Source: Hyphomicrobiales bacterium (GTDB lineage Bacteria > Pseudomonadota > Alphaproteobacteria > Rhizobiales > Xanthobacteraceae). From it: a stretch of 36,622 bases of DNA. The stretch's first letter is position 1; each line of letters begins with the position of its first letter. The notes under the pieces were generated by a model that saw only the letters and a list, made by a program, of their open reading frames with translations, was not told the DNA's origin and made no database searches. Made by a program: the position numbers and the translations under genes. The stretch is taken from positions 1 to 36,622 of the forward strand of contig WHTP01000057.1 of assembly GCA_009377695.1 (NCBI GenBank), given 5' to 3'. This document shows positions 22,575-31,850 of the stretch, in pieces.

Positions 22575-25532
22575 CTACTCCGCCGCCTCGACTCCCTTCT
22601 TCCGCCCCACATCGCGCCGTTCCAGCACCGGCTTCAAAAACTGCCCCGTGTAGCTCCGCGCGACCCTCGCCACGTCCTCCGGCGTGCCCGCCGCAACAAT
22701 CTCGCCGCCGCCGTCGCCGCCTTCGGGGCCGAGGTCGATGATCCAGTCGGCGGTCTTGATCACTTCGAGATTGTGCTCGATCACCACCATGGTGTTGCCG
22801 CCCTCGACCAGTTGATGCAGCACGTCCAGCAGTTTCGCCACGTCGTGGAAATGCAATCCGGTGGTGGGCTCATCCAGAATGTACAACGTGCGGCCGGTCG
22901 AGCGCTTGGACAATTCCTTGGCGAGCTTGATGCGCTGCGCCTCGCCGCCCGATAGCGTGGTCGCCTGCTGGCCGACGTGGATGTAGCCAAGCCCCACGCG
23001 CTGCAGCGTCTCCAAGATGTTGCGGATGCGCGGCACCGCCTTGAAGAACTCCTGCGCCTCGTCGACCGTCATGTCGAGCACGTCGGCGATCGACTTGTTC
23101 TTGAACGTCACGTCGAGCGTTTCGCGGTTGTAGCGCTTGCCTTTGCAGACGTCGCAGGTGACGTAGACATCCGGCAAAAAGTGCATCTCGATCTTGATGA
23201 CGCCGTCGCCCTCGCAGGCCTCGCAGCGGCCACCCTTGACGTTGAACGAGAAGCGGCCGGGCTCGTAGCCGCGCGCCTTGGCTTCCGGCAGGCCGGCGAA
23301 CCATTCGCGGATCGGCGTGAAGGCGCCGGTGTAGGTCGCCGGGTTCGAGCGCGGCGTGCGGCCGATCGGCGACTGGTCGATGTCGATGATCTTGTCGATG
23401 TGCTCGAGCCCCTCGATGCGGTCGTGCGGGGAGGGCGCCAGCGAGGCGTTGTTGAGCTTGCGCGCGACCGCGGCATAGAGCGTGTCGACCAGCAGGGTCG
23501 ACTTGCCGCCGCCGGACACGCCAGTGACGCAGGTGAACAGGCCGAGCGGGATCTCGGCGTTGATGTTCTTGAGGTTGTGGCCGCGGGCGTTGAGCACCTT
23601 GATGGTGCGGCGGCCGCGCGGACGGCGCTCCGGCACCGGGATGCCCATCGCGCCGGTGAGGTACTTGCCGGTCAGCGACTCCTTCGAGGCCATGATATCG
23701 GCGGGCTTGCCCTGGGCGATGATCTTGCCGCCGTGGATGCCGGCGCCGGGGCCGATATCGAGCACGTAATCAGCGCTGCGGATCGCGTCTTCGTCGTGCT
23801 CGACCACGATCACGGTGTTGCCGAGGTTGCGAAGCCTTTTCAACGTCTCGAGCAGCCGCGCGTTGTCGCGCTGGTGCAGCCCGATCGACGGCTCGTCGAG
23901 CACATAGAGCACGCCGGTGAGGCCGGAGCCGATCTGCGACGCGAGGCGGATGCGCTGGCTCTCGCCGCCCGACAGCGTGCCGGACGAGCGCGAGAGCGTG
24001 AGATAGTCGAGCCCGACATCGACCAGGAACCTGAGCCGGTCGCGGATCTCCTTGAGCACGCGGACGGCGATCTCGTTTTGTTTCGTGGTCAGCCGTTGGG
24101 GTAGCTCGGTGAACCATTCGAGCGATCCTCTGACCGACATGTCGGCGGCTTCGCCGATGTGCTTGCCGGCGACCCTCACGCACAGCGCCTCGGGCTTGAG
24201 CCGGTAGCCCTTGCAGGCGTCGCAGGGGATGTCGGTGAAGTAGCGGCCGATCTCCTCGCGCGCCCAGTCGCTCTCGGTCTCCTTGTAGCGGCGTTCGAGA
24301 TTGGTGATCACGCCCTCGAACGGCTTCTTGGTGGTGTAGTTGCGCACACCGTCGTCATAGGTGAAGCGGATCTCGTCGTCGCCGGAGCCGTAGAGGATCG
24401 CCTTCTGGGTAGCCTTCGGCAGCTCTTTCCATTTGGCGTCGAGTGAGAACTTGTAGTGCTTGCCGAGCGCGATCAGCGTCTGGATGTAATAGGGCGAGCT
24501 CGACTTCGACCACGGCGCGATCGCGCCCTTGCGCAGGGTCGCGTCGGGATCGGGGATGACGAGATCGGCATCGATGTGCGGCTCGACGCCGAGGCCGCCG
24601 CATTTCGGGCAGGCGCCGAACGGGTTGTTGAACGAGAACAGCCGCGGCTCGATCTCCGAGATGGTGAAGCCGGACACCGGGCACGCGAATTTCTCCGAGA
24701 ACACGAAGCGCTCGGTGGTCTCGTTGCGCTGCTTATTGGCTTTGTTGACCTTGGCACTGGCGTCCGGCGCGGGGTCGGCCAGTTCGGCAATCGCGAGGCC
24801 GTCCGCGAGCTTCAGCGCCTGCTCGAGCGAGTCCGCAAGCCGTGTGGCGATGTCGGGACGCACCACGATGCGGTCGACCACCACGTCGATGTCGTGGGTG
24901 AATTTCTTGTCGAGCGCCGGCACCTCGGCGATCTCGTGGAACTTGCCGTCGACTTTGACGCGCTGGTAGCCCTTCTTGAGATACTCGGCGAGCTCCTTGC
25001 GGTACTCGCCCTTGCGGCCGCGCACGACAGGCGCCAGCAGGTAGAGCCGCGTGCCTTCGGGCAGCGCCAGGATGCGGTCGACCATCTGCGAGACGGTCTG
25101 GCTCTCGATCGGCAGCCCGGTGGCGGGCGAATAGGGCACGCCGATGCGCGCCCACAACAGCCGCATGTAATCGTAGATCTCGGTGACGGTGCCGACCGAG
25201 GAGCGCGGGTTCTTCGAGGTGGTCTTCTGCTCGATCGAGATCGCCGGGGAGAGGCCGTCGATCTGATCGACGTCCGGCTTCTGCATCATCTCGAGGAACT
25301 GGCGGGCATAGGCCGACAGGCTCTCGACATAGCGGCGCTGGCCCTCGGCATAGATGGTGTCGAAGGCGAGCGACGATTTCCCCGATCCCGACAGGCCCGT
25401 GAACACCACGAGCTCGTCGCGGGGGATCGCGACGTCGATGTTCTTGAGGTTGTGCTCGCGCGCGCCGCGGATCGAAATGACCCGTGAGTCCAAGCGCTTG
25501 GCTTTTCTATTCTGATCGAAAAGGTCGTTCAT
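22575..25532 (-). CDS. uvrA: Excinuclease ABC subunit A
   Basis: A full-length 985-aa UvrA, the damage-sensing ATPase of nucleotide excision repair that loads UvrB. Walker A of the first ABC module is GLSGSGKS (residues 46-53), with signature [13 protein letters not shown] and Walker [14 protein letters not shown]. The second module has [23 protein letters not shown] and [13 protein letters not shown]. The C-terminal zinc finger is C-E-A-C...C-D-V-C. The first zinc module reads C284-P-V-S-G... then C-P-K-C, so one usual Cys is Ser. A LexA box lies 21 bp before the start codon, so SOS induction is expected. Confidence 0.98.
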   Translation of the reverse strand: MNDLFDQNRKAKRLDSRVISIRGAREHNLKNIDVAIPRDELVVFTGLSGSGKSSLAFDTIYAEGQRRYVESLSAYARQFLEMMQKPDVDQIDGLSPAISIEQKTTSKNPRSSVGTVTEIYDYMRLLWARIGVPYSPATGLPIESQTVSQMVDRILALPEGTRLYLLAPVVRGRKGEYRKELAEYLKKGYQRVKVDGKFHEIAEVPALDKKFTHDIDVVVDRIVVRPDIATRLADSLEQALKLADGLAIAELADPAPDASAKVNKANKQRNETTERFVFSEKFACPVSGFTISEIEPRLFSFNNPFGACPKCGGLGVEPHIDADLVIPDPDATLRKGAIAPWSKSSSPYYIQTLIALGKHYKFSLDAKWKELPKATQKAILYGSGDDEIRFTYDDGVRNYTTKKPFEGVITNLERRYKETESDWAREEIGRYFTDIPCDACKGYRLKPEALCVRVAGKHIGEAADMSVRGSLEWFTELPQRLTTKQNEIAVRVLKEIRDRLRFLVDVGLDYLTLSRSSGTLSGGESQRIRLASQIGSGLTGVLYVLDEPSIGLHQRDNARLLETLKRLRNLGNTVIVVEHDEDAIRSADYVLDIGPGAGIHGGKIIAQGKPADIMASKESLTGKYLTGAMGIPVPERRPRGRRTIKVLNARGHNLKNINAEIPLGLFTCVTGVSGGGKSTLLVDTLYAAVARKLNNASLAPSPHDRIEGLEHIDKIIDIDQSPIGRTPRSNPATYTGAFTPIREWFAGLPEAKARGYEPGRFSFNVKGGRCEACEGDGVIKIEMHFLPDVYVTCDVCKGKRYNRETLDVTFKNKSIADVLDMTVDEAQEFFKAVPRIRNILETLQRVGLGYIHVGQQATTLSGGEAQRIKLAKELSKRSTGRTLYILDEPTTGLHFHDVAKLLDVLHQLVEGGNTMVVIEHNLEVIKTADWIIDLGPEGGDGGGEIVAAGTPEDVARVARSYTGQFLKPVLERRDVGRKKGVEAAE

Positions 25533-25552
25533 GATGCCCGCCGTGGAGGGCC

Positions 25553-25567
25553 GAACATAGTGAGAAC
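25553..25567 (-). promoter_or_regulatory. LexA (SOS) box upstream of uvrA
   Basis: GAAC-ATAGTGA-GAAC is an exact match to the alphaproteobacterial LexA consensus GAAC-N7-GAAC (equivalently GTTC-N7-GTTC). It sits 21 bp upstream of the uvrA start, the right place for repression. Confidence 0.85.
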
Positions 25568-25678
25568 GGGGTTGTATTGCCAGCCCGCAATGGCGCCGGT
25601 CCCCCGGAATTCACGGGGAGCGGGGAACTCATCGGGCTGGCCCTTGCGCGGGGCTCGTACCGGAGGCTCGGTCTTGCT

Positions 25679-25785
25679 CCGTCATCCTGAGGCGCGAGCG
25701 AAAGCGAGCCTCGAAGGATGCACGGCCTCAGCCGGGCCGTCGCCCTTCGAGGCCCTCGCTGCGCTCGGGCACCTCAGGATGACGG
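25679..25785. repeat. Long intergenic palindrome (CCGTCATCCTGAGG type)
   Basis: Its two ends, CCGTCATCCTGAGG and CCTCAGGATGACGG (one base short of perfect with the flanking base), enclose paired GAGC...GCTC segments and CTCGAAGGATG/CCTTCGAGG. I recall this as a common repeat between genes in Bradyrhizobium and relatives. It lies upstream of uvrA. Confidence 0.8.
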
Positions 25786-25813
25786 ATCAAGGGTGAGCGC
25801 TCGGCAGCGTGGC

Positions 25814-25848
25814 AAAGAAAAAAAGAAGGGCCGGCGCGAGGCCGGCCC
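25814..25848 (-). terminator. Rho-independent terminator of the outer-membrane protein gene
   Basis: Read on the minus strand, GGGCCGGC-loop-GCCGGCCC is followed by TTCTTTTTTTTC. It lies 28 bp after the beta-barrel gene's stop codon and points away from it. Confidence 0.85.
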
Positions 25849-25875
25849 CCAACGTGGTCTTTGGTGTTGCTGGTC

Positions 25876-26631
25876 TCAATAACGGGCGACGACGGGCGAC
25901 CCGTATTGGCCGAAGCGGTAGTTCAAGCCGATCTTCGCTGTATGCACCTGGTTCTTGTGCTCGAAGGTGTCGCCGGCGAGGTTGGCGCTCCGGTGCTTGC
26001 CGAAATTCATGTACAGGTACTCGGCCTTCACGGACCACGCTGGCGAGAGCGCGAACTCGAAGCCGGTGCCGACCGTCCAGCCCCAGCGGGTCTTCTTGAT
26101 CTCGCTGAATTGCGACGGATCGAGCACGAAGCCGTCATAGTCGCCGGCCGCATTGGTGATGTTCGCAACCGCCGCGCCGCCCTTCACGTAAGTGAGCAGG
26201 CGATCGTAGGCGAGGCCGACGCGGCCGGTGATGGTGCCGTACCAGCCGTACTTAACCGACAGATAGTTGTCCGGCATGGGATAGACCGTGTCGCGCATGC
26301 CGAGATAGCCGACGTCGCCCTCGACACCGAGGACCCACATGCCGGACTGCCAGTTGTAGCCAAGCTGGCCGCCGCCGAAGATGCCGACCGGATCGGCGTC
26401 GTAGCTCACCGGAACGCCGGCGTCGAACCCGCCAAAGGGCGAGGTGTTGCTGGTCGTGGTCTTGCCGACCGCAACGCCGGTGTGGCCGCCGATGTAGAAG
26501 CCGGTCCAGGAAAACGGGACCGAGACTGCAACCGGAGCCGTCGGCATCCGGCTTGGCAGGTCAGCCGCTCGCGCCGTGCCGGCACCGAGCAACGCAACAA
26601 GACTGATTCCTGCGAACAGAACGTTCTTCAT
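25876..26631 (-). CDS. Outer-membrane beta-barrel protein (Omp25/Omp31-like)
   Basis: A 251-aa porin-like protein. The signal peptide MKNVLFAGISLVALLGAGTA ends ARAADLP. The 8-strand barrel pattern starts with SWTGFYIGGHTGVAVGK and goes on with GGGQLGYNWQSGMWVLGVEGDVGY, GRVGLAYDRLLTYVKGGAAVAN, WGWTVGTGFEFALSPAWSVKAEYLYMNFG and ends IGLNYRFG, as in rhizobial/Brucella Omp25-31 proteins. AGGAG lies seven bases before ATG 26631. It sits between divergent uvrA and ssb. Confidence 0.9.
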   Translation of the reverse strand: MKNVLFAGISLVALLGAGTARAADLPSRMPTAPVAVSVPFSWTGFYIGGHTGVAVGKTTTSNTSPFGGFDAGVPVSYDADPVGIFGGGQLGYNWQSGMWVLGVEGDVGYLGMRDTVYPMPDNYLSVKYGWYGTITGRVGLAYDRLLTYVKGGAAVANITNAAGDYDGFVLDPSQFSEIKKTRWGWTVGTGFEFALSPAWSVKAEYLYMNFGKHRSANLAGDTFEHKNQVHTAKIGLNYRFGQYGSPVVARY

Positions 26632-27169
26632 TTTTGTGCTCCTTGCACCCCGAAAGGGCGCCCAAGGGACGCCCGAGGAGTTGTGAGTGGCCTCTGTTTG
26701 ACGAGTGCACATTGACTCAACAGGACCTAAAATCGCCTAAAGAACGTGTGGCTTTTCAGTCACAAGCTATTGAAATCGTTGGGCAAAATAGGGCGTAGTC
26801 TTTACCGGCTCTTCACTATGGCCGTGCACCTGCGCTTAACGCTGCGCGGAAAGTCGTAATGAGATCAGCGCGTTAGAAATCCGCGGTCGACGCGGTCTGG
26901 TTACTGAATCGATGATGGGTGGATTCACATCCGGCTAAGCATCAGTAACGAGAGTCGGCGCCGCACCTGCTGATGCGCATTGGTGAAAGTCGTGGCGGCG
27001 GCTTGAACAGGCCCTCAACCTCTGCTAGAACAAAATAAGAACATGTTCCGGATGCTAGTCCTTTGCGGGGTCCATCGTTGTGGACAATGGGCGAGGCGAC
27101 CGCCCGCGCCCGGCAAGGGCGGGGTAGGGTGCCCGTCACGAGTGTACGAGAGATGTGTGGAGGTGAGCG
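26632..27169. other. 538-bp intergenic region with SOS box
   Basis: This region upstream of the beta-barrel gene and ssb has no convincing gene on either strand. It must contain the promoters of both divergent genes. The only site I can name is the LexA box at 27028-27042. The part at 26713-26900 is AT-richer. Confidence 0.6.
27028..27042 (+). promoter_or_regulatory. LexA (SOS) box upstream of ssb
   Basis: GAAC-AAAATAA-GAAC exactly fits GAAC-N7-GAAC. It is 127 bp before the ssb start. The AT-rich spacer agrees with strong LexA boxes. Confidence 0.85.
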
Positions 27170-27664
27170 ATGGCAGGTTCGGTCAACAAGGTGATCCTGG
27201 TCGGCAATCTTGGCCGCGATCCGGAGATCAGGCGCACGCAGGATGGGCGTCCGATCGCCAATGTCAGTGTCGCAACCTCCGAGAGCTGGCGCGACAAGGC
27301 GACCGGCGAGCGCCGCGAGAAAACCGAGTGGCACCGCGTCGTGATCTTCAACGAAGGGCTGTGCCGGATCGCCGAGCAGTATTTGAAGAAGGGGATGAAG
27401 GTCTATCTCGAAGGCCAGCTCCAGACGCGCAAGTATACGGACAAGGACGGCGTCGAGAAATACTCGACCGAAGTGGTGCTGCAGGGCTTCAATTCGCAGC
27501 TCACGATGCTTGATCGTGCGGGTGGTGGCGGCGGAGCAGACGATTTCGGCGCGGAGAGCGGCGGCTCCGACTTCGGTTCATCCAGTCCTGCCCCGCGCGC
27601 GCGCCAGCCGGCGACCGCCGGCGCCGGTGGCAAGCGCGATCTGGACGACGATATTCCGTTTTGA
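27170..27664 (+). CDS. ssb: Single-stranded DNA-binding protein
   Basis: A 164-aa SSB. The OB fold begins [21 protein letters not shown], with [22 protein letters not shown] and [13 protein letters not shown] Gly/Ser/Asp-rich linker (residues about 117-155) leads to the acidic tip DDDIPF that binds partner proteins. GGAGGTG is 6-8 bases upstream of the ATG. It coats single-stranded DNA in replication and repair. It is under a LexA box and divergent from uvrA, separated by the beta-barrel gene. Confidence 0.98.
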   Translation: MAGSVNKVILVGNLGRDPEIRRTQDGRPIANVSVATSESWRDKATGERREKTEWHRVVIFNEGLCRIAEQYLKKGMKVYLEGQLQTRKYTDKDGVEKYSTEVVLQGFNSQLTMLDRAGGGGGADDFGAESGGSDFGSSSPAPRARQPATAGAGGKRDLDDDIPF

Positions 27665-27677
27665 CGATTTTCCACTT

Positions 27678-27802
27678 GTGTCCCGGGCGCAGCGCGGCAT
27701 GAAATGACGCGCTGCAGACCCGACCCCGGTTTCTAAATTGCAAAGTAACCGGGGTCCCGGATCGGCGGTGCAACGCTACGCGCTGCACCTTGTCCGGGAC
27801 AC
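27678..27802. repeat. Composite nested palindrome after ssb
   Basis: The ends GTGTCCCGG and CCGGGACAC are exact complements. Inside, GACCCCGGTT/AACCGGGGTC (27722-27756) and GTCCCGG...GGTGCA...TGCACC...CCGGGAC form further hairpins. It resembles the GTCCCGGACGCGGTGCAGCG-type intergenic repeat I recall from Bradyrhizobium. It may also act as the ssb terminator. Confidence 0.75.
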
Positions 27803-27828
27803 GGGACCTTCCGTGGGGAGACATCGGT

Positions 27829-28149
27829 ATGAAGCCCCGGCAGACTGCCGTCGCCGCCGTGCTGTGCGCGGCCCTGCTGGTGTCGCTTCCGGCGCGCGCC
27901 GAGACGAAGCGCCAGGAGCGCGTCTCGGTCACTGGCTGCCCCTATGCGGGGGTCACCGCCAATTGCCTGATGATCAAGGGGCCGGGCGACACCGTCTATA
28001 ACATCAGCTCAATACGACCGCGGCCGCGCCAGAGCGGGCGCATGATCCGCGTGCGCGGCAGCGTCACCGACAAGATGAGCATCTGCGGCGAGGGCGTCGT
28101 GCTCGAGCGCATTCGCTGGACCCGCAGGCGCCAGCGGTGCCCGAATTGA
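27829..28149 (+). CDS. Small secreted protein, DUF5818-like
   Basis: A 106-aa exported protein. The signal peptide is MKPRQTAVAAVLCAALLVSL ending ARAETK. The mature domain is beta-rich, with VTGCPYAGVTANCLMIKGPG, TVYNISS, MIRVRGSVTDKMSICGEGVVLE and four Cys, resembling small OB-like DUF5818 proteins. GGGGAG lies nine bases before ATG 27829. The next start codon is 10 bp downstream, so it was probably cotranscribed with the now truncated epimerase gene. Confidence 0.65.
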   Translation: MKPRQTAVAAVLCAALLVSLPARAETKRQERVSVTGCPYAGVTANCLMIKGPGDTVYNISSIRPRPRQSGRMIRVRGSVTDKMSICGEGVVLERIRWTRRRQRCPN

Positions 28150-28159
28150 GCGCGAACGC

Positions 28160-28372
28160 ATGCGCGTCCTGTTGACGGGAGCTTATGGCCTCATCGGCTC
28201 CGCGATCCTCGCGCGCCTGCATCGTGATGGACATGGGCTGGTCGCCGCCGGCCGCCGCATCGACGAAGCACGGCGGCGTTTTCCGTACGCACGATGGATC
28301 GAAGCCGATTTCGCTGCGCGACCGGCGTCATTGCGATGGGCCACAAGCCGACATTGTTCACCGCAAAGGTGA
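28160..28372 (+). pseudogene. Truncated NAD(P)-dependent epimerase/SDR gene, 5' part only
   Basis: MRVLLTGAYGLIGSAILARL begins with the T-G-x-x-G-x-x-G cofactor motif of extended SDRs. It continues with HRDGHGLVAAGR and ARRRFPYARWIEADFA, the normal first ~55 residues. After about 28320 the similarity is lost, and the frame ends at 28372 in unrelated sequence. The catalytic region is absent. The break coincides with the start of the HlyD/hydrolase block, so an insertion or deletion removed the 3' part. Confidence 0.75.
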
Positions 28373-28399
28373 CCCAGGACACTGGCCCCCGGGGTCGCA

Positions 28400-29632
28400 T
28401 CAATGTCCGCTGAACACCAGTGTTTTGAAAGGAAGCAGCAGAGCCTGGATCCGCAGGATCATCGCGTGCACGATGCCAAGAGCATCGACCGCGTGAAGTG
28501 CCACACCCCGTATGACGCCGGTCTCTTTTGAGGCGATCAGGTCGTGGTTGTTCGAGTACGCGTTGGCAATGCAACTGCTGCCGGGCGTGATGCCCGCGAG
28601 CCCGCCTTTGTAGAGAGGTTCAAGATGGACCAGAAGAGTACCGGGCCGCGTCACTTGCTGCGCGTCGACCAGCTGCTCACCGCCGCGGAACTGACCGGCC
28701 GCAATGAAGCCCTGCACGTCTGTAACCACCATCGGGATAATCGTCCGCGGCTTGGATACACACGTGACTTCGGCCAGCATTCCGACCTTCATGATCTGCG
28801 CCTCGATCTGCCCGAAGCCGGCCTGCAGTGTTTGCTGACCGGCGCCTTGCGGGATAAGGATTCCTGCCGGACGCATGAACGGGTTGACGATATCGCCCAC
28901 TCGGAGCCCGAACTGCTCCACACGCCCGCTTACACCCGCGCGGATCGTGGTCTTCGCCAGATCCGCCTCGGCCTGAGCGAGCGCTGCCTGGGCGCTGGCC
29001 TTTTGCGCCGGGAGGAGGGCCGCGATGCGGGCCTCGGCGGCCTGTCGCGCCGCGGTGGCGGAAGCGATCGCGCCCTTGCGGCCTTCGGCGGCGACTTCGA
29101 GCTTTTCGATCTCGCGTCGCGCGACGATCCCCGGATTTCTCTTCTGCAGCTCCAGCTTGGTGTCCAACTCGTCCAAAGCCTGCTGGTGGGCGCCCTTGGC
29201 TTCTTGAAGCTGTCCTTCAGCCTTCAGGATATCGGCTTGCGCAACCACCATTTCCGCCTCGACTTCCGCAATCTTTCGGCGTGCGGCGTCCGCCGCCGCC
29301 TCCTGGCTCGAGCTGTCCAGCCTGAAGATCGGCGCTCCTTTGGCGATCGGACCGCTAAAGCCAACGTAAACCTCGGCGACGCGTCCGTTTATCTCAGGAA
29401 CGATTGGAACGGTTCGATAGAACAACGTGACATTGGTCGTGGACGGGTGGTTGTAGAAGATCACTGTGATTAGGCCAACGGCGAGGATCAGGCAGGCCGT
29501 AATGCCCCACCTCAGCTCGAACCACACAGAATAAAGCGTGATTTCCTTGCCGAGCCGTTTTCCTTGGTAGTAGCGGCGGAAGAGATAGTCGGGAACGATG
29601 GTCAGCAGGGAGCACAGGAGAATCTCAAGCAT
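28400..29632 (-). CDS. HlyD-family membrane fusion (adaptor) protein
   Basis: A 410-aa periplasmic adaptor of the HlyD/EmrA/YibH type. One N-terminal membrane helix (about residues 47-65, GITACLILAVGLITVIFY) is followed by the biotinyl-lipoyl half-motif (VPEINGRVAEVYVGFSGPIAKGAPIFRLD). A long coiled coil (about 110-235, EAEMVVAQADILKAEGQLQEA) and the second lipoyl half plus beta barrel (TTIRAGVSGRVEQFGLRVGD) complete the fold. GAGGAG lies just upstream of ATG 29632. It is 3 bp downstream of a small membrane gene, the usual pairing in YibI/YibH-like loci. No inner-membrane pump or outer channel is in the window. Confidence 0.9.
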   Translation of the reverse strand: MLEILLCSLLTIVPDYLFRRYYQGKRLGKEITLYSVWFELRWGITACLILAVGLITVIFYNHPSTTNVTLFYRTVPIVPEINGRVAEVYVGFSGPIAKGAPIFRLDSSSQEAAADAARRKIAEVEAEMVVAQADILKAEGQLQEAKGAHQQALDELDTKLELQKRNPGIVARREIEKLEVAAEGRKGAIASATAARQAAEARIAALLPAQKASAQAALAQAEADLAKTTIRAGVSGRVEQFGLRVGDIVNPFMRPAGILIPQGAGQQTLQAGFGQIEAQIMKVGMLAEVTCVSKPRTIIPMVVTDVQGFIAAGQFRGGEQLVDAQQVTRPGTLLVHLEPLYKGGLAGITPGSSCIANAYSNNHDLIASKETGVIRGVALHAVDALGIVHAMILRIQALLLPFKTLVFSGH

Positions 29633-29635
29633 GGA

Positions 29636-30151
29636 TCAGCTCCTCGTGCTGGCCGGAGCAAGCTGCTCCGGTGTGGCCGGTGCCGCAACTGAACCCTCCA
29701 CCACTCCGTTACGAGCGACAGTCTCCACCCGCACTTGCGCAGCGTCTTCGTTCCGGCCGAGTCCAGCCGCGGTCTCGACAGGCACTTCGGCGGCGCCTTT
29801 GCCCGCGTTAGTATCAGCGATCCTTTCGACTGATCCCGCTATCCTGCCGAGCCAGCCGCCGATATCGGGAAACTCGATGATCGCAAGCAGAAGAGCGGCC
29901 ACCCAGAAGAGATGCACGTGCGTAAAGAGCGCAAGCAGGCCCAGCACGGCGACGATCTCGAACTGGATCTTGTGCGTTCTATGCGCGATGCGCTCCGGCA
30001 GACTGTGCAACCGAAAGAACAAGATTCCAAACGCCAGGACGATGCCGAGCAGAACAACCGCCATAACGACCATCAAGACATCCGTCCCGCCGGGGGCGGT
30101 TATGAAGACCGGCAGTTGGTCGGAAGCAGCCGGATGAAGCGACCCAGTCAT
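29636..30151 (-). CDS. Small inner-membrane protein paired with HlyD adaptor
   Basis: A 171-aa protein with three hydrophobic stretches (VLMVVMAVVLLGIVLAFGIL, IVAVLGLLALFTHVHLFWVA and ALLLAIIEF). A soluble tail rich in Ala, Glu and Val (EVPVETAAGLGRNEDAAQ) ends the chain. AGGAG lies eight bases before ATG 30151. Its stop is 3 bp from the HlyD start, so the two are one operon. Position and size resemble the DUF3302/YiaW-like partners of YibH adaptors, but the sequence match is not certain. Confidence 0.75.
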   Translation of the reverse strand: MTGSLHPAASDQLPVFITAPGGTDVLMVVMAVVLLGIVLAFGILFFRLHSLPERIAHRTHKIQFEIVAVLGLLALFTHVHLFWVAALLLAIIEFPDIGGWLGRIAGSVERIADTNAGKGAAEVPVETAAGLGRNEDAAQVRVETVARNGVVEGSVAAPATPEQLAPASTRS

Positions 30152-30446
30152 ACCGATGCTCCTATCAGTGACGGTTGATACAACTATTCCAAGCAGTATC
30201 CGGTCCGGTCCCGCATTCCGAAGATCAATGTATCGAACTTGGATATTGCGGCAAGCTGCAGCGCACCTTTGGATGGCCGCTGTGGCTCATCATGCGAAGA
30301 GCTTGCATTGAGCATATTTGTCCGGTTCTGACTCAACTCCCGGACGTATTGCGGCGTTGCAGCGAAACGACGCGCCGGGCCAGAAGCGGGACATCAATCG
30401 CGGGTTTGATTTTGCTCTGCGAACTTGATCGTCATGCTGCGAGATG

Positions 30447-31664
30447 TCAGATGATACGCAGAGTGTCGTCGAGCCAGTCAAGGACGCGACGGTTCAACAG
30501 CGAGCGGTTTCCCATTTCGCAGTGCCCATCCGCGCCCTCAGCCGCGCTGAACCGCACAAGCGCTTTCTTTGGACAACAAAGCTTCTCGAAGAATGTCTGG
30601 GCACGCGCCGCGAGTACATCGTTTTCGGCCATGGTCAGGAGCGTCGGACACGCAATCGCTTCTGCGCGCCCCGTCATCGTGAATTGCTCTGCGGACCGAA
30701 GATAGTCACACAGGTTGTCGACGCCGTGGACCCAAAATCCGCGCTGGATGATCTTCCAGCGCATTTCGGGTTCGCTGGAGATGGCCTGCATCATGCGATC
30801 TAGAATGGGCTGATCAAGATCGCCCAAATTGGTTGCTGCCTGCGCGGTGACGCCAAGCTTGGCAACATAAGCCCGGTATGGGTCGGCGATGCCCCAAAGG
30901 CCTGGATCGGCGATGCAGGCGGCGAGCCGGGGTTCATCCGAGGCAGCGCGGGGAGCAAGATATCCGCCGAGACTCCAGCCGCTGAGCGCGATCCGCGCGG
31001 GATCGACGGTCGCTATTGTGACAGCGACATCCAACACCGCCCTCACGACTGTCTCCCAGTCCGGCCGCAAGTGTAGGCCCTGCACGAAGAGCAATTCACC
31101 TTGGCCGGGGCCGTCGAACAGGAGGCAATGATAGCCGCGCCGCAGCGCCGCCACGGCCGAGCCAAAATACATGTCAGTGATGGTGGCGTCGTAGCCGTTG
31201 GTGAGAACAAGGGTCGGTCGAATCTCCCGCGCCCGCCCGAAGGCCGGGATGAAATACGCTGGCAGCGACGTATCCTCAAAGGGTATCCGCATTGGGACGA
31301 TGGGCGGATCAAAAAGCTTGAGTCCCCGGTCGAACACCTCAACTTGCTTTCGGAACGCTGTCACGAGCCGTGGGTCCACGGGAGCGCCATATAGCAGATG
31401 GTAAGAGGCGCCATAGAATGCGCTCGCACGCAGGAACAGATCGCGAGCGCTCGACTTGTGGCCACGGTCCTCGGCCATGGCGGCCTCCGCTGCCACCCTG
31501 TCACCTGCCGCCACCCATGCTTCGTAAAATGCGCTGTCGTCACCGGAACCGACAGTACGACCAATGGCCCGGATTTCGCCGAAGTCCGGCCCGCCAAAGG
31601 GGATGTAAGCAATGGGCCACGTGCCGAACTCGTCGTGAAGATCGTTCTCGAATATGAGGCCCAT
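30447..31664 (-). CDS. Alpha/beta hydrolase (DHPON hydrolase/FrsA-like)
   Basis: A 405-aa enzyme from ATG 31664 (MGLIFENDLHDEFGTW). A helical N-terminal cap domain (AWVAAGDRVAAEA, LFLRASAFYGASYHLLYG) precedes the hydrolase core: TLVLTNGYDATITDMYF, LLFDGPGQGELL, nucleophile Ser in SGWSLGGYLAPRAAS, acid Asp in MAENDVLA and base His in EGADGHCEMG. Cap plus core is the layout of 2,6-dihydroxypseudooxynicotine hydrolase and FrsA-type enzymes that cut C-C bonds or esters. A TTG at 31700 would add 12 residues without a ribosome site. The substrate is unknown. Confidence 0.82.
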   Translation of the reverse strand: MGLIFENDLHDEFGTWPIAYIPFGGPDFGEIRAIGRTVGSGDDSAFYEAWVAAGDRVAAEAAMAEDRGHKSSARDLFLRASAFYGASYHLLYGAPVDPRLVTAFRKQVEVFDRGLKLFDPPIVPMRIPFEDTSLPAYFIPAFGRAREIRPTLVLTNGYDATITDMYFGSAVAALRRGYHCLLFDGPGQGELLFVQGLHLRPDWETVVRAVLDVAVTIATVDPARIALSGWSLGGYLAPRAASDEPRLAACIADPGLWGIADPYRAYVAKLGVTAQAATNLGDLDQPILDRMMQAISSEPEMRWKIIQRGFWVHGVDNLCDYLRSAEQFTMTGRAEAIACPTLLTMAENDVLAARAQTFFEKLCCPKKALVRFSAAEGADGHCEMGNRSLLNRRVLDWLDDTLRII

Positions 31665-31850
31665 GGCCTCGATCTTTGCGCCGGATGATTGATCACACAA
31701 GGAGACTATCTACTGAGGGTTGCCATTTCCATAAATCGGACGTCCGGATTGGGCGCGGTTGATGTCGCTTGCCCTCCCAAAAGCGGACGCAAAATCGGAC
31801 ACCGCTGAAGGTCCGCTTTGCGGCTATGGCTGCGCGCCAATGAGTCCACG

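Noticed and set aside
22977-25487. Long plus-strand open frames opposite uvrA
   Set aside because: They are mirror frames of a GC-rich, strongly conserved gene. Their Asp/His/Arg/Val-rich composition is typical of antisense shadows and no ribosome site or family match is seen.
30175-30803. Plus-strand frames downstream of and opposite the alpha/beta hydrolase gene
   Set aside because: They lie largely antisense to the hydrolase 3' end and show no ribosome site or recognisable domain.
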